Below, piece after piece: positions 22,416 through 34,800 of a stretch of DNA of 64,000 nucleotides. Every line of letters begins with the position of its first letter. Position 1 is the first letter of the stretch. The notes under the pieces were generated by a model. The model was not told the origin of the DNA. It worked only from the letters and a program-made list of their open reading frames with translations, and searched no databases. The stretch spans positions 9,548,001 through 9,612,000 of the forward strand of contig OX465599.1 in NCBI GenBank assembly GCA_950022295.1, in the 5' to 3' direction. Both the position numbers and the translations under genes were made by a program. The stretch is from Bromus sterilis. Taxonomy: Eukaryota > Streptophyta > Magnoliopsida > Poales > Poaceae.

Positions 22416-25400
22416 TGTCGGGACCCGGGGTTAGCGTATGCAAGTCCAGTTAAGACATAGTCATATGGAGAGCCGAGAATCGTACCCACTTGTCTAAGCA
22501 GACAAGGCCAAGCACAGAACGTTCTCGGAGAGCATCCTACGTGAGGGGCATACCATCCAGGCCGGATGATCAACTGAGATGGGTCCTCATCGTCCGCACA
22601 CAAGTCTAATGATATGGGTGGTGAACTCCCATATTCAAAGACAAGTCGCCTCAACCATACTATCGACTATCTCATAACTCTTACATAGACTTACTCCAGC
22701 CCGATCACTTAGTCGGGGTCTAGGGCGGGCTCGATCATACCACAAAGTGTGCACGAGACGGAGTCTCGAGCAATCGCATCGCGATGCCCCAAGCTGCGCA
22801 CATCTAAGGGCCACTTGGTGTATGAAAGACCGCCAGCCAGATCACAACTAAGGTCTCGAAAACCCATACAAAGACATGTATGTTATAAACATACACGCTA
22901 CACACATGCCTTGTATGAACAGTAGGTATCATTGCAATTCTCTACAAAGTATACATTTTTATTGATAACTCTTATAGAGTGCACACAGAGATCACAAACA
23001 TGTGATCCAACATTACAACACAAGCGGAAGCAAATTATGTCTGAGTACAGACAAGTTTGACAAATGGCTTAAGAAGCCTTATTTAAACACATGCCCTCCA
23101 CGAGGGAACCAGTCGTCTGACTGGGACTAGACTAGCTTGGTCTTCAGTCGTCCAGCTCGATGAAGAAGCCACCTTCGGGGTCAGTGGGTTCATCTAAAAC
23201 ATAGATTAAGCAAACGTGAGTACAAAGTCGTACTCAGCAAGACTTACATAGGAGCTATACTACTCATGCATATGTATCAAGGTAAAGGGAGGTGGGGTTT
23301 CACTTGCAGAAGTGCCAGCTTTGACTTGGCTAGTCCTGAACTACGAGTACCAGACTTGAGGTAAGAAGCGTACACGAGTCCACTACTTTCTCCAACCAAT
23401 TACACCACTATGGTGCCTTCCTCGACTTCCCCACGAGAAAGCACGCCATAGCACTCACACTTATCTTGGTGTGTTTTAGAAGTATCCAGTTCAAGTTATC
23501 TAATAATCAAGCTAAGCTTTCCAAGCAGTCCATAACCGCGGACGCGGCTATTCGAATAGTTTTGTTAACCCTGCAGGGGTGTACCGCTACACACACATGA
23601 TCATCTGTTAGCACCTTTGTACTCGACACCGTTCAAGAAGTGTCGGCGAGGATGCTCACCACAACTGTTACCTCATAGCCGATCTAGTCCGAGAAAGCCG
23701 CCTACTTGGGTTGGCTACCACTATCGTGAACCCGGCCGGTTTACCGAAGTGGACCCAAGTGATGTGTGCGTGGTGCATAAGCTGGTCTCAGGTGAGCCGT
23801 TCTCTCACTTAGCATCCAGGCCACAGACCTACCAGAACTCCGAACTATTGCGACATCTGGACATCGAAAGGGATGAGTTAATAGGTTGAGAGGGGCCAGT
23901 GAGCCCAATGTGTGGTCGTACTCTTCATCTTGGATCACCACACAAGAACTCGGACTTAGGGCGGTGTTCAACGAGACAACCCACCGTGTACTCCTACATA
24001 GCCTCTCATCGTTCACCTTGTATTAGGGTCGATTCACCAACACTTTTCTACCATCATCATCATGATCACTACCATCCCGACTCACATAACAGTATCATCA
24101 TGGCATCACTCTAAGCATGCAATAAGCAGTAACAATTGCAGGGGACACATGATATCAATCAACTCCTACATTTGCTAGGATTGTGGTTTTGCCTACTACT
24201 GTGACAAATGATAGGTCATGCAAAGGAATGGGTTCATCTATGCGGTAGAACGTAGCATGGTAATCATCCTAAACAATGCATAAGCGAGACATGAGAGGGA
24301 ATTGGGATTTTATCGACATGATTAATGGGGGTTTGCTTGCCTTGCTGACGAGGTTCGGGTTTGGGGTCTTCAACGAAGGGGGCAGCCTCCTGTTCCGGTT
24401 CCACCTCTACTCGACAAACAACAAACAAGGTAGCAAAGTAAATACAATGCACAATCACATGATGGAAGGTTGAAACTTGATGTATATGTTTTGATGTGTG
24501 AAGCAATTCCATTTAAATGGAGTATATTGCAAATTGAATTGCAATTTCAAACTCCAATTTGAATTCAAACTTAGCCAAGTTACATGTGACATTGATTGAT
24601 AATTTTGAATCATTTTGAAATGTGTATGATATGCCTCTGATGTGTAAGTAAAATGTAGAATGTTGCCATGGTTCAAGTTGCAAAAACTTTTGAATTGAAT
24701 TTGATTTAATTTCATTTAAATCAAATAGCAAATGCTACTGATCCCAATTTAAATTCAACTCAAACAAAGTTGAAAGTTGGATATTTGGATAGGTTATTTT
24801 CTCCTGATCATTTTTCATATATTATTTGTCCAATTTGGAGTTGATATGAATTTTCTATGAATTTCCAAAGTTTGGGTTAATTTCTGGAATTTCTGGAATT
24901 TCTTTAATTCAATTTAATTTCTGGAATTGAATTACTGCGTCATGCTGACTTCATGCTGGCATCAGGGGGGGGCTGAGAAGGGGGTCCCACCTGCCAGTTG
25001 CTGGGTTAATTAACCCGGCTGGGTTAACTTAACCAGTGGCTTAATTAAGCCACTGGGCCCACTGGTCAGTGGCTCAGGGGGGTCATTAGGGGTGGATTAG
25101 GGCTAACCCACCGGCGGTTAAACGCCGGCGACCTGGCCACGGCGGCGCACTCGCCGGAATGGGCTAGGGGCCACGGGAGGCTACGGGGAGGACACCATCG
25201 GGTGCAGCATCGTCGTCCGCGTCGTCTCGAAGCAACGGGGGGTCACGGGGAGCTCGGAATCGACGGCGGCGACGTCTTCGGCGGCAACAGAACGACGGCA
25301 AGATCGTAGTTGTCGCTGCAGTGCACAGATTGAGCTGATTTGTGGCGCGTTCGAACGCTAGTACACGCAGGATTCAAACGCGTGCACTGGAGCTTCACGA

Positions 25401-26484
25401 CGGGCACTGGAGCAAGGAGGGCGACGACCATGGCGTCGTGGAGCTCGGGTTCTCATGGCGGATCCGGCTAGAGGAAGCAATCAAGGGGGAAAAGTTAGGG
25501 GTTTTGCTCCCGAGCTCACCCTGAGTCTAACTGAAGCGACGGCTTGCTCGGGGAGGCTCTGGTGCTGCCGGAATTCAAGGTCGATCCGTGGCGGCCGGAG
25601 ACGAAGACGACGAAGCTAGCGAGCTCGTGGAGGCATCTGGCTCCGATTCCTTCTGCACGGTGGGGTTGTAGACGACGGCGGAGCGGTTGGACTTGGCGTA
25701 GCGGCCTCTCGTCGACGGTGGCCGCGTGAAGACGGCGGCGTGCTCCACGGATGCTCACGGGCGGCGATGAAATCGGGCGCAGGAGGAGGGGGAAGACGAT
25801 AAGGAGGGGGGGAATGGATTGGGACGGCTGAGAGGCGTCTCCAGGACGTGCCTAGAGGGCTCGGGAGGCACCAGGCAAGCAGGTGGCGTGGCGGCCGTGG
25901 CATGCCGGCCACCGAGCTGCTTGCCGCCGTGCTGGAAGACGACAAGGAGCCAGGTGGGCTTGGGCTGCGGGAGAGGTAAGTCGGGCCGAGGTGGCCCAGG
26001 TAAGTGGGCCACTTTCCTGTTTTTCTTTTTCTTTCTTTTTTCTCTTCTGACCTTTGTTCTATTTAGCTAAATAAATTAGCTAAACATTTTAATAAATGCT
26101 CATAATTTTTATGTGGCCTCATAAAACAATATACTAGCCACTCATAAATTTTGAACATTTTTAAAATTCAAATGATTTGAATTTTAAATCAAATAGGGGT
26201 ATTTGAATAATTCCAAGGCACTGTTTTAATATTTGAAAAATCTATGAGCATGGGATGGTTCCCACATCACTTGATATGTGATCACACTCATTTATAAGAC
26301 TTTTCAAAAATCTAACAAGAATTTTGGGATAAGATTTTTATCTGGCCTTTTGAATTAATTCATCTGGGGGTTTTCTTCTCCCATTTTGCTTTGGAATTTG
26401 ATTTCAAAGATTTCTTTTGAAAATTTAACATGATGCAAGAGTACTGGCTAACCCTAGCACATTACCTAACAGAGGGTTCTGACA
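22416..26484 (-). repeat. Element I 5' LTR (high-coordinate copy, 4069 bp)
   Basis: This is the fuller of the two LTRs. It has the 228-bp segment at 22461-22688 that the other copy lacks, and the same 24-bp palindrome at 25033-25056. Its outer end GGGTTCTGACA abuts target copy GGAAA. Confidence 0.93.
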
Positions 26485-26489
26485 GGAAA

Positions 26490-26575
26490 TTTGCTGCTGT
26501 GCTGCATCACGCCTTCCACTTGGGGCTCATCAACGAAGGGCGAGAAGACTACACCCGTCAACCCTCGCGCCATCA
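26490..26575 (+). repeat. Element M 5' LTR, last 86 bp
   Basis: It matches the end of the 42912-44557 LTR (TTTGCTGCTGTGCTGCATCA ... CGCCATCA). Primer site TGGCGCCGTTTCCGGGGA follows at 26586-26603. Confidence 0.93.
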
Positions 26576-26720
26576 AGCAAATTTATGGCGCCGTTTCCGG
26601 GGACTCCAAGGGCTAAGATAGGGGAGTTGCACACTACCCTTTACCTTTTTTTTAGTCTTGTTAGTTTACCTTTCAGTTTTCACTACAAAAAAATTATTTA
26701 TCTTGCTAGTAGTTGCCATT

Positions 26721-27561
26721 ATGTTTGGCCCTTTTGCCTTTGTTGAGACAGAGGTTCTCACCTTTAAACAAAAAATGTGGAGAAAGTTTAAAAGATGCTT
26801 GGTATAGAATTAATGACTCTCATAGAAAAGCCACCAAGAAGCAATCCACTACTATCCTGCTTAGAAATTTTTATGTAGGGATTACTCCTTGAAATAGGTT
26901 CATATTAGACACTGCTATCAATGGGAATTTTCTAGAAGCCCCGACTTGGGAGTCTCTTAATGTTATTAAAAATCTTGTTGGAAATCCCCCTATTGTTAGC
27001 ATGCAAGAAGATATAACTCTATCTCATATTATGAAGAAACTTGAAAAGATAGAGTTAGAAATACCAAGTATAACTAGGATAAATGAGTTGGATCACAAGA
27101 TTCAAGGGAATTTGAATAAGCTTGATAGCTCCATGCTGAAAATTATTAAAACCTTGGAGGTCATCAAATCCCGTGATACGGATCCTTCTAGGATAGATAA
27201 GATTGAGGAAATCATTAATACTCTAGGAACTACTTTCTCCTCAATCAAACCAAAAAAGGTTGAGACCTCGGCAAGAAGGGAACCTAAGTTCAATTATGTC
27301 CCTAAGGTTCCCCGACCTAAGAATAAGCCACCTATTGCCAAAGAAGTTGAAACCGTGAAAACTTTGGAAGAAATACCTCTCTTTGATAATTTTATAAATG
27401 AATCTTCCATTGATTTTCTGCCTTTTGGTTTCTCCCTAGAAGTATCTTCATTAGGACTTTATTTGAAAGACCTCTTAAGACTAGTTGTACAATTGAAGAG
27501 CTTTTTGATGATCTTGATAATGATTCGATTGATACAACTTGATCTTTTGCATTATGCCTAG
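26721..27561 (+). pseudogene. Element M gag remnant
   Basis: The frame opens MFGPFAFVETEVLTFK at 26721 and shifts near 26775. It reads LKDAWYRINDSHRKATKKQS and LLRNFYVGITP, hits a TGA at 26889-26891 where Athila-type gags usually have Trp, and continues to an open 186-codon stretch from 27001 (MQEDITLSHIMKKLEKIE). That stretch is rich in I/L/K/E heptad-like spacing and probably forms a coiled coil. The front half of gag is missing. It resembles Athila-type gag but is too damaged to work, and no other retroelement domain follows in M. Confidence 0.7.
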
Positions 27562-28443
27562 CTAATGGCTTTAAAGAAGCGCTTTCGGGAGGCAGCCCGC
27601 AACGAATTTAGGAGTTTTCTTTTTGCTTTTGTTGTGTCTTGATGATTGTTACTTGTGTAGCAACATCATTGTATCTTTATTTTTCAGCTTTGTGCCAAGT
27701 TATAGCCTCTTACGGCAAGGGAAGTAAAAGTTGTGACATGTTGTCCAGAAAACAGATTCTGTCCTCGTGACCAGAAAAATTCCAGAAAATTCCCAGTTCA
27801 TCTTTTTGAGCTGAAATTTTTACAAAGTATGCTCTATACAATTACGAAACTTCCGTATGTTCTGAGTTTTTTGATTTGAGTTGCAGAAGTGTCCCTAAAA
27901 AATTCTTTAGTATCTGCTGTTCTGCTTTTCACAGATTCTGCCACGTTTTGTCTCTCCTAACTTTTGCAAACCTTAAGCTTGCTCTTTCTTTGCAAAAACT
28001 TTTTGGCACTCTTGAGAAACAATAGATATTTAAGAATATCTTTATATCCAGTGGAGAAAAATTATTTATTAAGGGTACTAACCTCTCTAATCAGCTTGTG
28101 ATGAGTTATGTATGAAGGGAGTTTTCAAGTGTGCGATGGAAGATGATGAAAGAAGATCCAGGAGTGTCAAGCGATCAAGCTTGGGGATGCCCCCATGCAT
28201 CCCCAATGAATATTCAAGGAGACTCAAGCGTCTAAGCTTGGGGATGCCCCCGTGCATCCCCTTCTCCATCAACAATCATCAGTTCGTCCTTCGTCTCACT
28301 ATATTTTTACCACTTCATGCATTATGTTCTATGCTTGGAGCGTCTCGCTCTTAGGTTTTATTTTTTAGTTTTCTTTAGCTTTGCTTGCTGTTCATAACAA
28401 GTTAGATCCTGTCTTACTTTATGTGGGAGAGAAACACGCTCCA
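27562..28443 (+). other. Element M 3' region, part 1, with twin hairpins
   Basis: Non-coding by eye. Two copies of a hairpin, GGGGATGC-CCCC(A/G)T-GCATCCCC, lie at 28183-28204 and 28240-28261. Each follows an AAGCTTGGGG motif that also forms the terminal polypurine tract of M. Element C interrupts at 28444. Confidence 0.75.
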
Positions 28444-29104
28444 CACTACAAGAAATATGCTATCTTGTGACCCTTCATATTGGTCGCTGAAAGGTCACTG
28501 TTTATCATTTTGTGACCAAAATCAGTTGGTCAAAAGCTGAGGGTCGCAAAGCGGACACTGCGACCTTTTTGTGTGAAATGGTCGTAGATCTTAATGACTA
28601 AAATAAAAGGTTTGGTCGTTGCTTATTTGGCCAGTCCACGTCAGATCCAACGTGACAAGCTGACGTGGCAAATTTTGTGAACAAATTGATTGGTCAAATA
28701 TTAGAATCAGCCTGGTCCAATTGAGCAGCCTATATGGGCTTAGCCCAGCAATTCAGCCCTTCTGATATATTTTTTCCTTTCAAGTTTGATCAGTTATATG
28801 GGCCAAGCCCAATATTTCAGCCTTTCAATTTTTGGGTCATGGCCTTTTTAAGCTACTGATTTTCTATTTTCAGCAATTTAATTTTGGTGCAAGCCCCACT
28901 AGTCAGATAGGTCCCACTTGTCATATTCATCTCATAATGGGTCCCACCATCATAAACTCGAAAATTATTTATATATTTTTCATAAGGGGATGCCCTGGCC
29001 AGATTTCCATTTCACACTTTTCAAATCACATACTCAATATTTCATACACAGCAGACAAAACACATGAAATTCATCAGATAACCCTAAATTAGTCTATTAT
29101 AATC

Positions 29105-31251
29105 TTATTCTATTACAAACCAGATATGCCTGCTATTACAATATATAATATGCACTCTTTGTTGAGTAGGGTGGGCTTCGCACATTGGTCTTTGCACTTC
29201 AACTTTCTTAGGTTCCTGTAAAAGAAACAGACACATGTTTAGAGCTGCAAGATATTGATCAACGATTAAAAAAACAAGGCACACAAACAAGTATCATCAT
29301 GATCATAAATTGTCAAACAACATAAACTAAGGAAGAGAAATGTTTATGTATTTTGCAACTCCGCGTGTTTCAATTCTAATACCACTTGCACTTTGTTTCT
29401 ATCAAATCTGCAATCTTAATCTGTAGATGTAGTTCAAAAATAAATAGGCCATGTTTCATGTTCAGAATTACCAAAATGTTCGAACACATGCAAGAATAAA
29501 AATATATGAAATGAAGCAACAGTTTTATTTTCTAAGACTTTCAATCACCAAGAACTCCATGCACGACAAATAAACTAAAGTTATACCCACACTGTCACTG
29601 CAGATGCATAGTTTTAAGAGTGCATTTTTAAGGTTATCAGTACCTAATTTTAGGTGAGAAAAATAACAGAAAACTGGACATTATCATAAACTCAAAGTAT
29701 AAACATCAAATTAAATTTACAAGTGAGCGAGCATGGCTATAGTTCATAGAAACATCCAATTCCAAAACTTAGAACAGGCGGGGTGGGAAAACAAAGAGCG
29801 GACGCACCGCTGGAGCAAAGAGTGGCACCGAGGGCAGAGTCGACGTCAATGCTGCTGGTGCGCTCCAATCGCCTACATGTCAAGAGTTTTGCCACTTGTG
29901 AAGATACATCTATGCACCAAAGTAGGAGTTCAATTGCCAAAATAAAATACCAGTTCAATTGCCAAAATAAAATAACAGTTCAAGCTTCATAGTACAAACA
30001 CCAATTTGTCGATAGCTCAACACCAAAAATGAAAGTAACATTGACATTGCAGGCTCTAACCATTTCAGCCTCCATGCAATGTATTGTGCACTTCGCATAC
30101 ACATGACAAATGCACTACACTTAACAAGCAGGCTACTAGAAATTACTGCAAGAAGGAGAACAGAACATCTCATGTACGGAATTCACACTTAAAAATTACA
30201 GTAGGCACTTCACTTTACACGGAGAAGAGTCTTTGAAAACAAAATTCAGGATTTAGACATGCACTAGGCATGTATGGATACAATCAAGCAGAATTATACA
30301 GAGTAGAGTATTAATAGAAGGTTATGAGCTAGTACATCATAAGTATGATTTTAACAATGCACCATGAACCAACAGCCACACTACTTAAATCCTGACGCAT
30401 CATTAAGCATATCATAGGAATATAACAGTAGTAATTCAAACCACACTTGCACATAGATCATAAAACAGTAGGTAAATCAATGCACAACCAGTAAATCCAT
30501 CATGGCAACGAGCTAGGAGCACCAAAACAACTACCATCCAGTCCAATTCGCACACAAATCACAGGCACAAGGATTAGTACAAAGAGAGGAGAAGATGAGC
30601 TCACCGGGCACAGTTGTAGTCGTGGCCGACCGCCCGAGCCCAACCTGCCGCGGTAGCGGCAAGGCATGTCGTGACCATCCCGGTCAGTGAGGAGAAGCCA
30701 CGACACTGCAACATGCCTGCCCCGCGACGTGGAGGTGCGTGACCCGTTGGCGGAGATGGCCAGTGCAGAGCGCTGGAACAAGCCGCCTTCAGATCCGGCG
30801 CATCCATCGACTGCCTTTCGTGGAGTGCCCTCGCGAAGACGCCAACACCGACCTGCAGCGTGAGGTGACGGCGGCCTCCAAGACTCACGTCGGTGCCATC
30901 GCCTTCCTGGTGGCAGGAGACATGTGGCCGGCGTATGGCGCCGCCGCCGCAAACCCTAGGCGGGCCACACACGCGCCACGCACGCACGCGCTGGCGAGCA
31001 AGACAGACGCGACGCCGTGGTTGATGGGCGTCGAACGGAGTAGGGGAGAAGGATCCTGGTGCCGGACTCATCGGGTCGCCGAGAAGGAGCTTGGTGGGGG
31101 CGGATGTTGAGGAGGAGCTTCGTGGCGAGGCTGGGGTCGAGGAGCAGCACGAGAAGGGTAGGCGGCGGCGGATCGACGACCACAGGGGAGGCGGTGGTGG
31201 TCGATCTGGAGAGGGGGCATGGAATCGAGATGGGATCTGACAGGAATTCAT
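29105..31251 (-). other. Possible spliced transcript unit in element C
   Basis: The minus strand is open from ATG 31251 for 216 codons (P/R/S-rich, low complexity) and then meets a donor-like GTGAGC at ~30604. A good acceptor (TTTCTTTTACAG) precedes GAACCTAAGAAAGTTG at ~29218, followed by a short frame. No domain was recognised, and the GC-rich frames are open on both strands, so coding is weakly supported. A 23-bp sequence around TTCAATTGCCAAAATAAAAT is tandemly doubled at ~29929-29975. Confidence 0.25.
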
Positions 31252-31818
31252 ATGGTAGGAGGTGTCTGCTTTGGGTGGCTGGGGCGAGGAAGAACGGTTG
31301 GAGCTCGCTGGCGCGGGTGTGGAGGCGGGGCGGCGCGAGGAAAGGCGGTAAGGAGCTCCTCCATGGGCTGGCGGCGGACGTGATGTGCGAGGAGGGGGCG
31401 GCGATGGAGAGATCTGGATCGGGGATAGGGACAGAGAGGCAACGACGCGTGTGGAGGGAAGGAAGGGGATAGGGGGTTGCTAGGGTTTGGTTGGGCGGGG
31501 TGCGTTTAGGTGGGATGAGTGAGAGACGTTAGATCATTGCGAGCGGACGGTTCAGATCGGATACAGTGGGGTGATCCGTGGGAGGGATGATTCTCCATTC
31601 TGAATTGTTGGGATATATACAATTTAAAAAAGTTTGTAAGTGCTAAAAATAGAGAGATTTTGTGGAGCATCTATCAAATATATTTTGCTAAATGGTACTA
31701 CAAAAAATTGTACTCAAGTTAGACCACGTTTTAACGATGATCATCAATTTATATGCACTTGCGATCTTTCTAGCAATTTTCGGTCATTTGATCAGTTGTA
31801 CGCCGAATCAACACGAAT

Positions 31819-34800
31819 GACCGATGTTAGTGCTACTTTCAAAGGATAGTTTTACCAAATGATATCATATTTTGTATATGTGTGCATATTGGAATGTGCA
31901 ACAAGTTTTCCAAAGGAAGTTTTCATTTTCGCAGCACAAAAAATCCATTTTTCATTTTCCGAGTGTCGGAAGTAGGGTTGTTTTGTGAAGAACCTAGCAA
32001 ATATTTGGTGTGAATTTGAACCAATCCATTTTTGTAAAATACTAGACCATATTTTATTAAGAATTGACCATACTTTCCATGTAAATTGTTTCTTATACAC
32101 CTCTCCTGAAAAAGACAAATTGTCGCTGATTCAGCTGGAACGGGGTGAAATTTGAACTACAAGTGCTTGATAGTTTGCTCTTTATTTAAAAAAAATCATT
32201 TATAGGTGCACAAGTAGTCATTTCATCAGAGATCTACCAAGATTTTTGCAAGATTCCACCCCTAGCTATCACCGGCCATGCCACCCCTCCCCCGTTTTGA
32301 CCGCATTTTTAAATTTGTGCTTAAAAAAATCAAAAAAAATGTAAAACCTTCGCGTTGCATCCTAATTTATGTCTTAGTAACCATACAAACCAAAAAACTT
32401 GTAATAATGCAAATCTATTAAAAAAGTCTTCTCAAAATGGGCTATCGAGTATGAAGGTTCATGGCTTCCAGGCCAAATGACCGATGTTAGTGCTACTTGC
32501 AAAGGATAGTTTTACCAAATGATATCATATTTTTTATATGTGTGCATATTGGAATGTGCAACAAGTTTGCCAAAGGAATTTTTCATTTTCGCTGCACAAA
32601 AAATCCATTTTTCATTTTCCGAGTGTCGACAGTAGGGTTGTTTTGTGAAGAACCTAGCAAATATTTGGTGTGAATTTGAACCAATCCATTTTTGTAAAAT
32701 ACTAGACCATATTTTATTAAGAATTGACCACACTTTCCATGTAAATTGTTTCTTATACACCTCTCCTGAAAAAGACAAATTGTCGCCGATTCAGCTGGAA
32801 CGGGGTGAAATTTGAACTACAAGTGCTTGATAGTTTGCTCTTTATTTTTTCAAAAAATCATTCATAGGTGCACAAGTACTCATTTCATCAGAGATATACC
32901 AAAATATTTGCAACATTCCACCACTAGCTATCACCGGCCATGCCCCCCTCCCCCGTTTTGACCGCATTTTCAAATTGGTGCTTAAAAAATTTAAAAAAAC
33001 AAAAAAAATGTAAAACCTTCGCGTTGCATCCAAATTTATGTCCTAGTAACCATACAAACCAACAAACTTGTAATAATGCAAATCTATTAAAAAAGTCTTC
33101 TCAAAATGGGCTATCGAGTGTGAAGGTTCATGGCTTTCAGGCCAAATGACCGATGTTAGTGCTACTTTCAAAGGATAGTTTTACCAAATGATATCATATT
33201 TTGTATATGTGTGCATATTGGAATGTGCAACAAGTTTGCCAAAGGAAGTTTTCATTTTCGCTGCACAAAAAAACCATTTTTCATTTTCCGAGTGTCGGAA
33301 GTAGGGTTGTTTTGTGAAGAACCTAGCAAATATTTGGTGTGAATTTGAACCAATCCATTTTTGTAAAATACTAGACCATATTTTATTAAGAATTGACCAC
33401 ACTTTCCATGTAAATTGTTTCTTATACACCTCTCCTGAAAAAGACAAATTGTCGCCGATTCAGTTGGAACAGGGTGAAATTTGAACTACAAGTGCTTGAT
33501 AGTTTGCTCTTCATTTTTTCAAAAAATAATTTATAGGTGCACAAGTACTCATTTCATCAGAGATCTACCAAGATTTTTGAAAGATTCCACCCCTACCTAT
33601 CATCGGCCATGCCCCCCTCCCCCGTTTTGACCGCATTTTGAAATTGGTGCTTAAAAAATTCAAAAAAATCAAAAAAATGTCAAACCTTCGCGTTGCATCC
33701 TAATTTATGTTCTAGTAACCATAAAAACCAACAAACTTGTAATAATGCAAATCTATTAAAAAAGTCTTCTCAAAATGGGCTATCGAGTATGAAGGTTCAT
33801 GGCTTTCAGGCCAAATGACCGATGTTAGTGCTACTTCCAAAGGATAGTTTTACCAAATGATATAATATTTTTTATATGTGTGCATATTGGAATGTGCAAC
33901 AAGTTTGCCAAAGGATGTTTTCATTTTTGCTGCACAAAAAATCCATTTTTCATTTTCCGAGTGTCGAAAGTAGGGTTGTTTTGTGAAGAACCTAGCAAAT
34001 ATTTGGTGTGAATTTGAACCAATCCATTTTTGTAAAATACTAGACCATATTTTATTAAGAATTGACCACACTTTCCATGTAAATTGTTTCTTATACACCT
34101 CTCCTGAAAAAGACAAATTGTCGCCGATTCAGCTGGAACGGGGTGAAATTTGAACTACAAGTGCTTGATAGTTTGCTCTTTATTCAAAAAAAAATCATTT
34201 ATAGGTGCACAAGTACTCATTTCATCAGAGATATACCAAAATATTTGCAACATTCCACCACTAGCTATCACCGGCCATGCCCCCCTCCCCCGTTTTGACC
34301 GCATTTTCAAATTGGTGCTTAAAAAATAAAAAAAAATAAAAAATGTAAAACCTTCGCGTTGCATCCAAATTTATGTCCTAGTAACCATACAAACCAGCAA
34401 ACTTGTAATAATGCAAATCTATTAAAAAAGTCTTCTCAAAATGGGCTATCGAGTATGAAGGTTCATGGCTTTCAGGCCAAATGACCGATGTTAGTGCTAC
34501 TTTCAAAGGATAGTTTTACCAAATGATATCATATTTTTTATATGTGTGCATATTGGAATGTGCAACAAGTTTGCCAACGGAAGTTTTCATTTTCGCTGCA
34601 CAAAAAAACCATTTTTCATTTTCCGAGTGTCGGAAGTAGGGTTGTTTTGTGAAGAACCTAGCAAATATTTGGTGTGAATTTGAACCAATCATTTTTGTAA
34701 AATACTAGACCATATTTTATTAAGAATTGACCACACTTTCCATGTAAATTGTTTCTTATACACCTCTCCTGAAAAAGACAAATTGTCGCCGATTCAGTTA

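Larger units (their letters stand above)
12586..26484 (-). mobile_element. Element I: chromodomain Gypsy (Tekay-like), ~4-kb LTRs
   Basis: It sits in the 5' LTR of M with exact target duplication GGAAA (12581-12585 and 26485-26489) and termini TGTCGGG ... CTGACA. In the plus direction the LTRs are 12586-16424 (3839 bp) and 22416-26484 (4069 bp). All genes read on the minus strand. The polyprotein order is gag, protease, RT, RNase H, integrase, then a chromodomain-like tail, as in the Tekay/Del group of chromoviruses, which also have long LTRs. An additional ORF lies between primer site and gag. Confidence 0.95.

Noticed and set aside
22361..22654. 97-codon minus-strand ORF across the edge of the element I LTR
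   Set aside because: It spans the primer site and LTR boundary and overlaps the 228-bp segment absent from the other LTR; it shows no conserved coding feature.
30500..31251. Captured host gene in element C
   Set aside because: The frame is P/R/S-rich, low complexity and open on both strands. No domain was recognised, so only a weak transcript unit is noted.
31852..32118. 88-residue protein in each repeat unit as a real gene family
   Set aside because: No recognised domain, no start context or promoter, broken in several units. Reported only as a testable observation.
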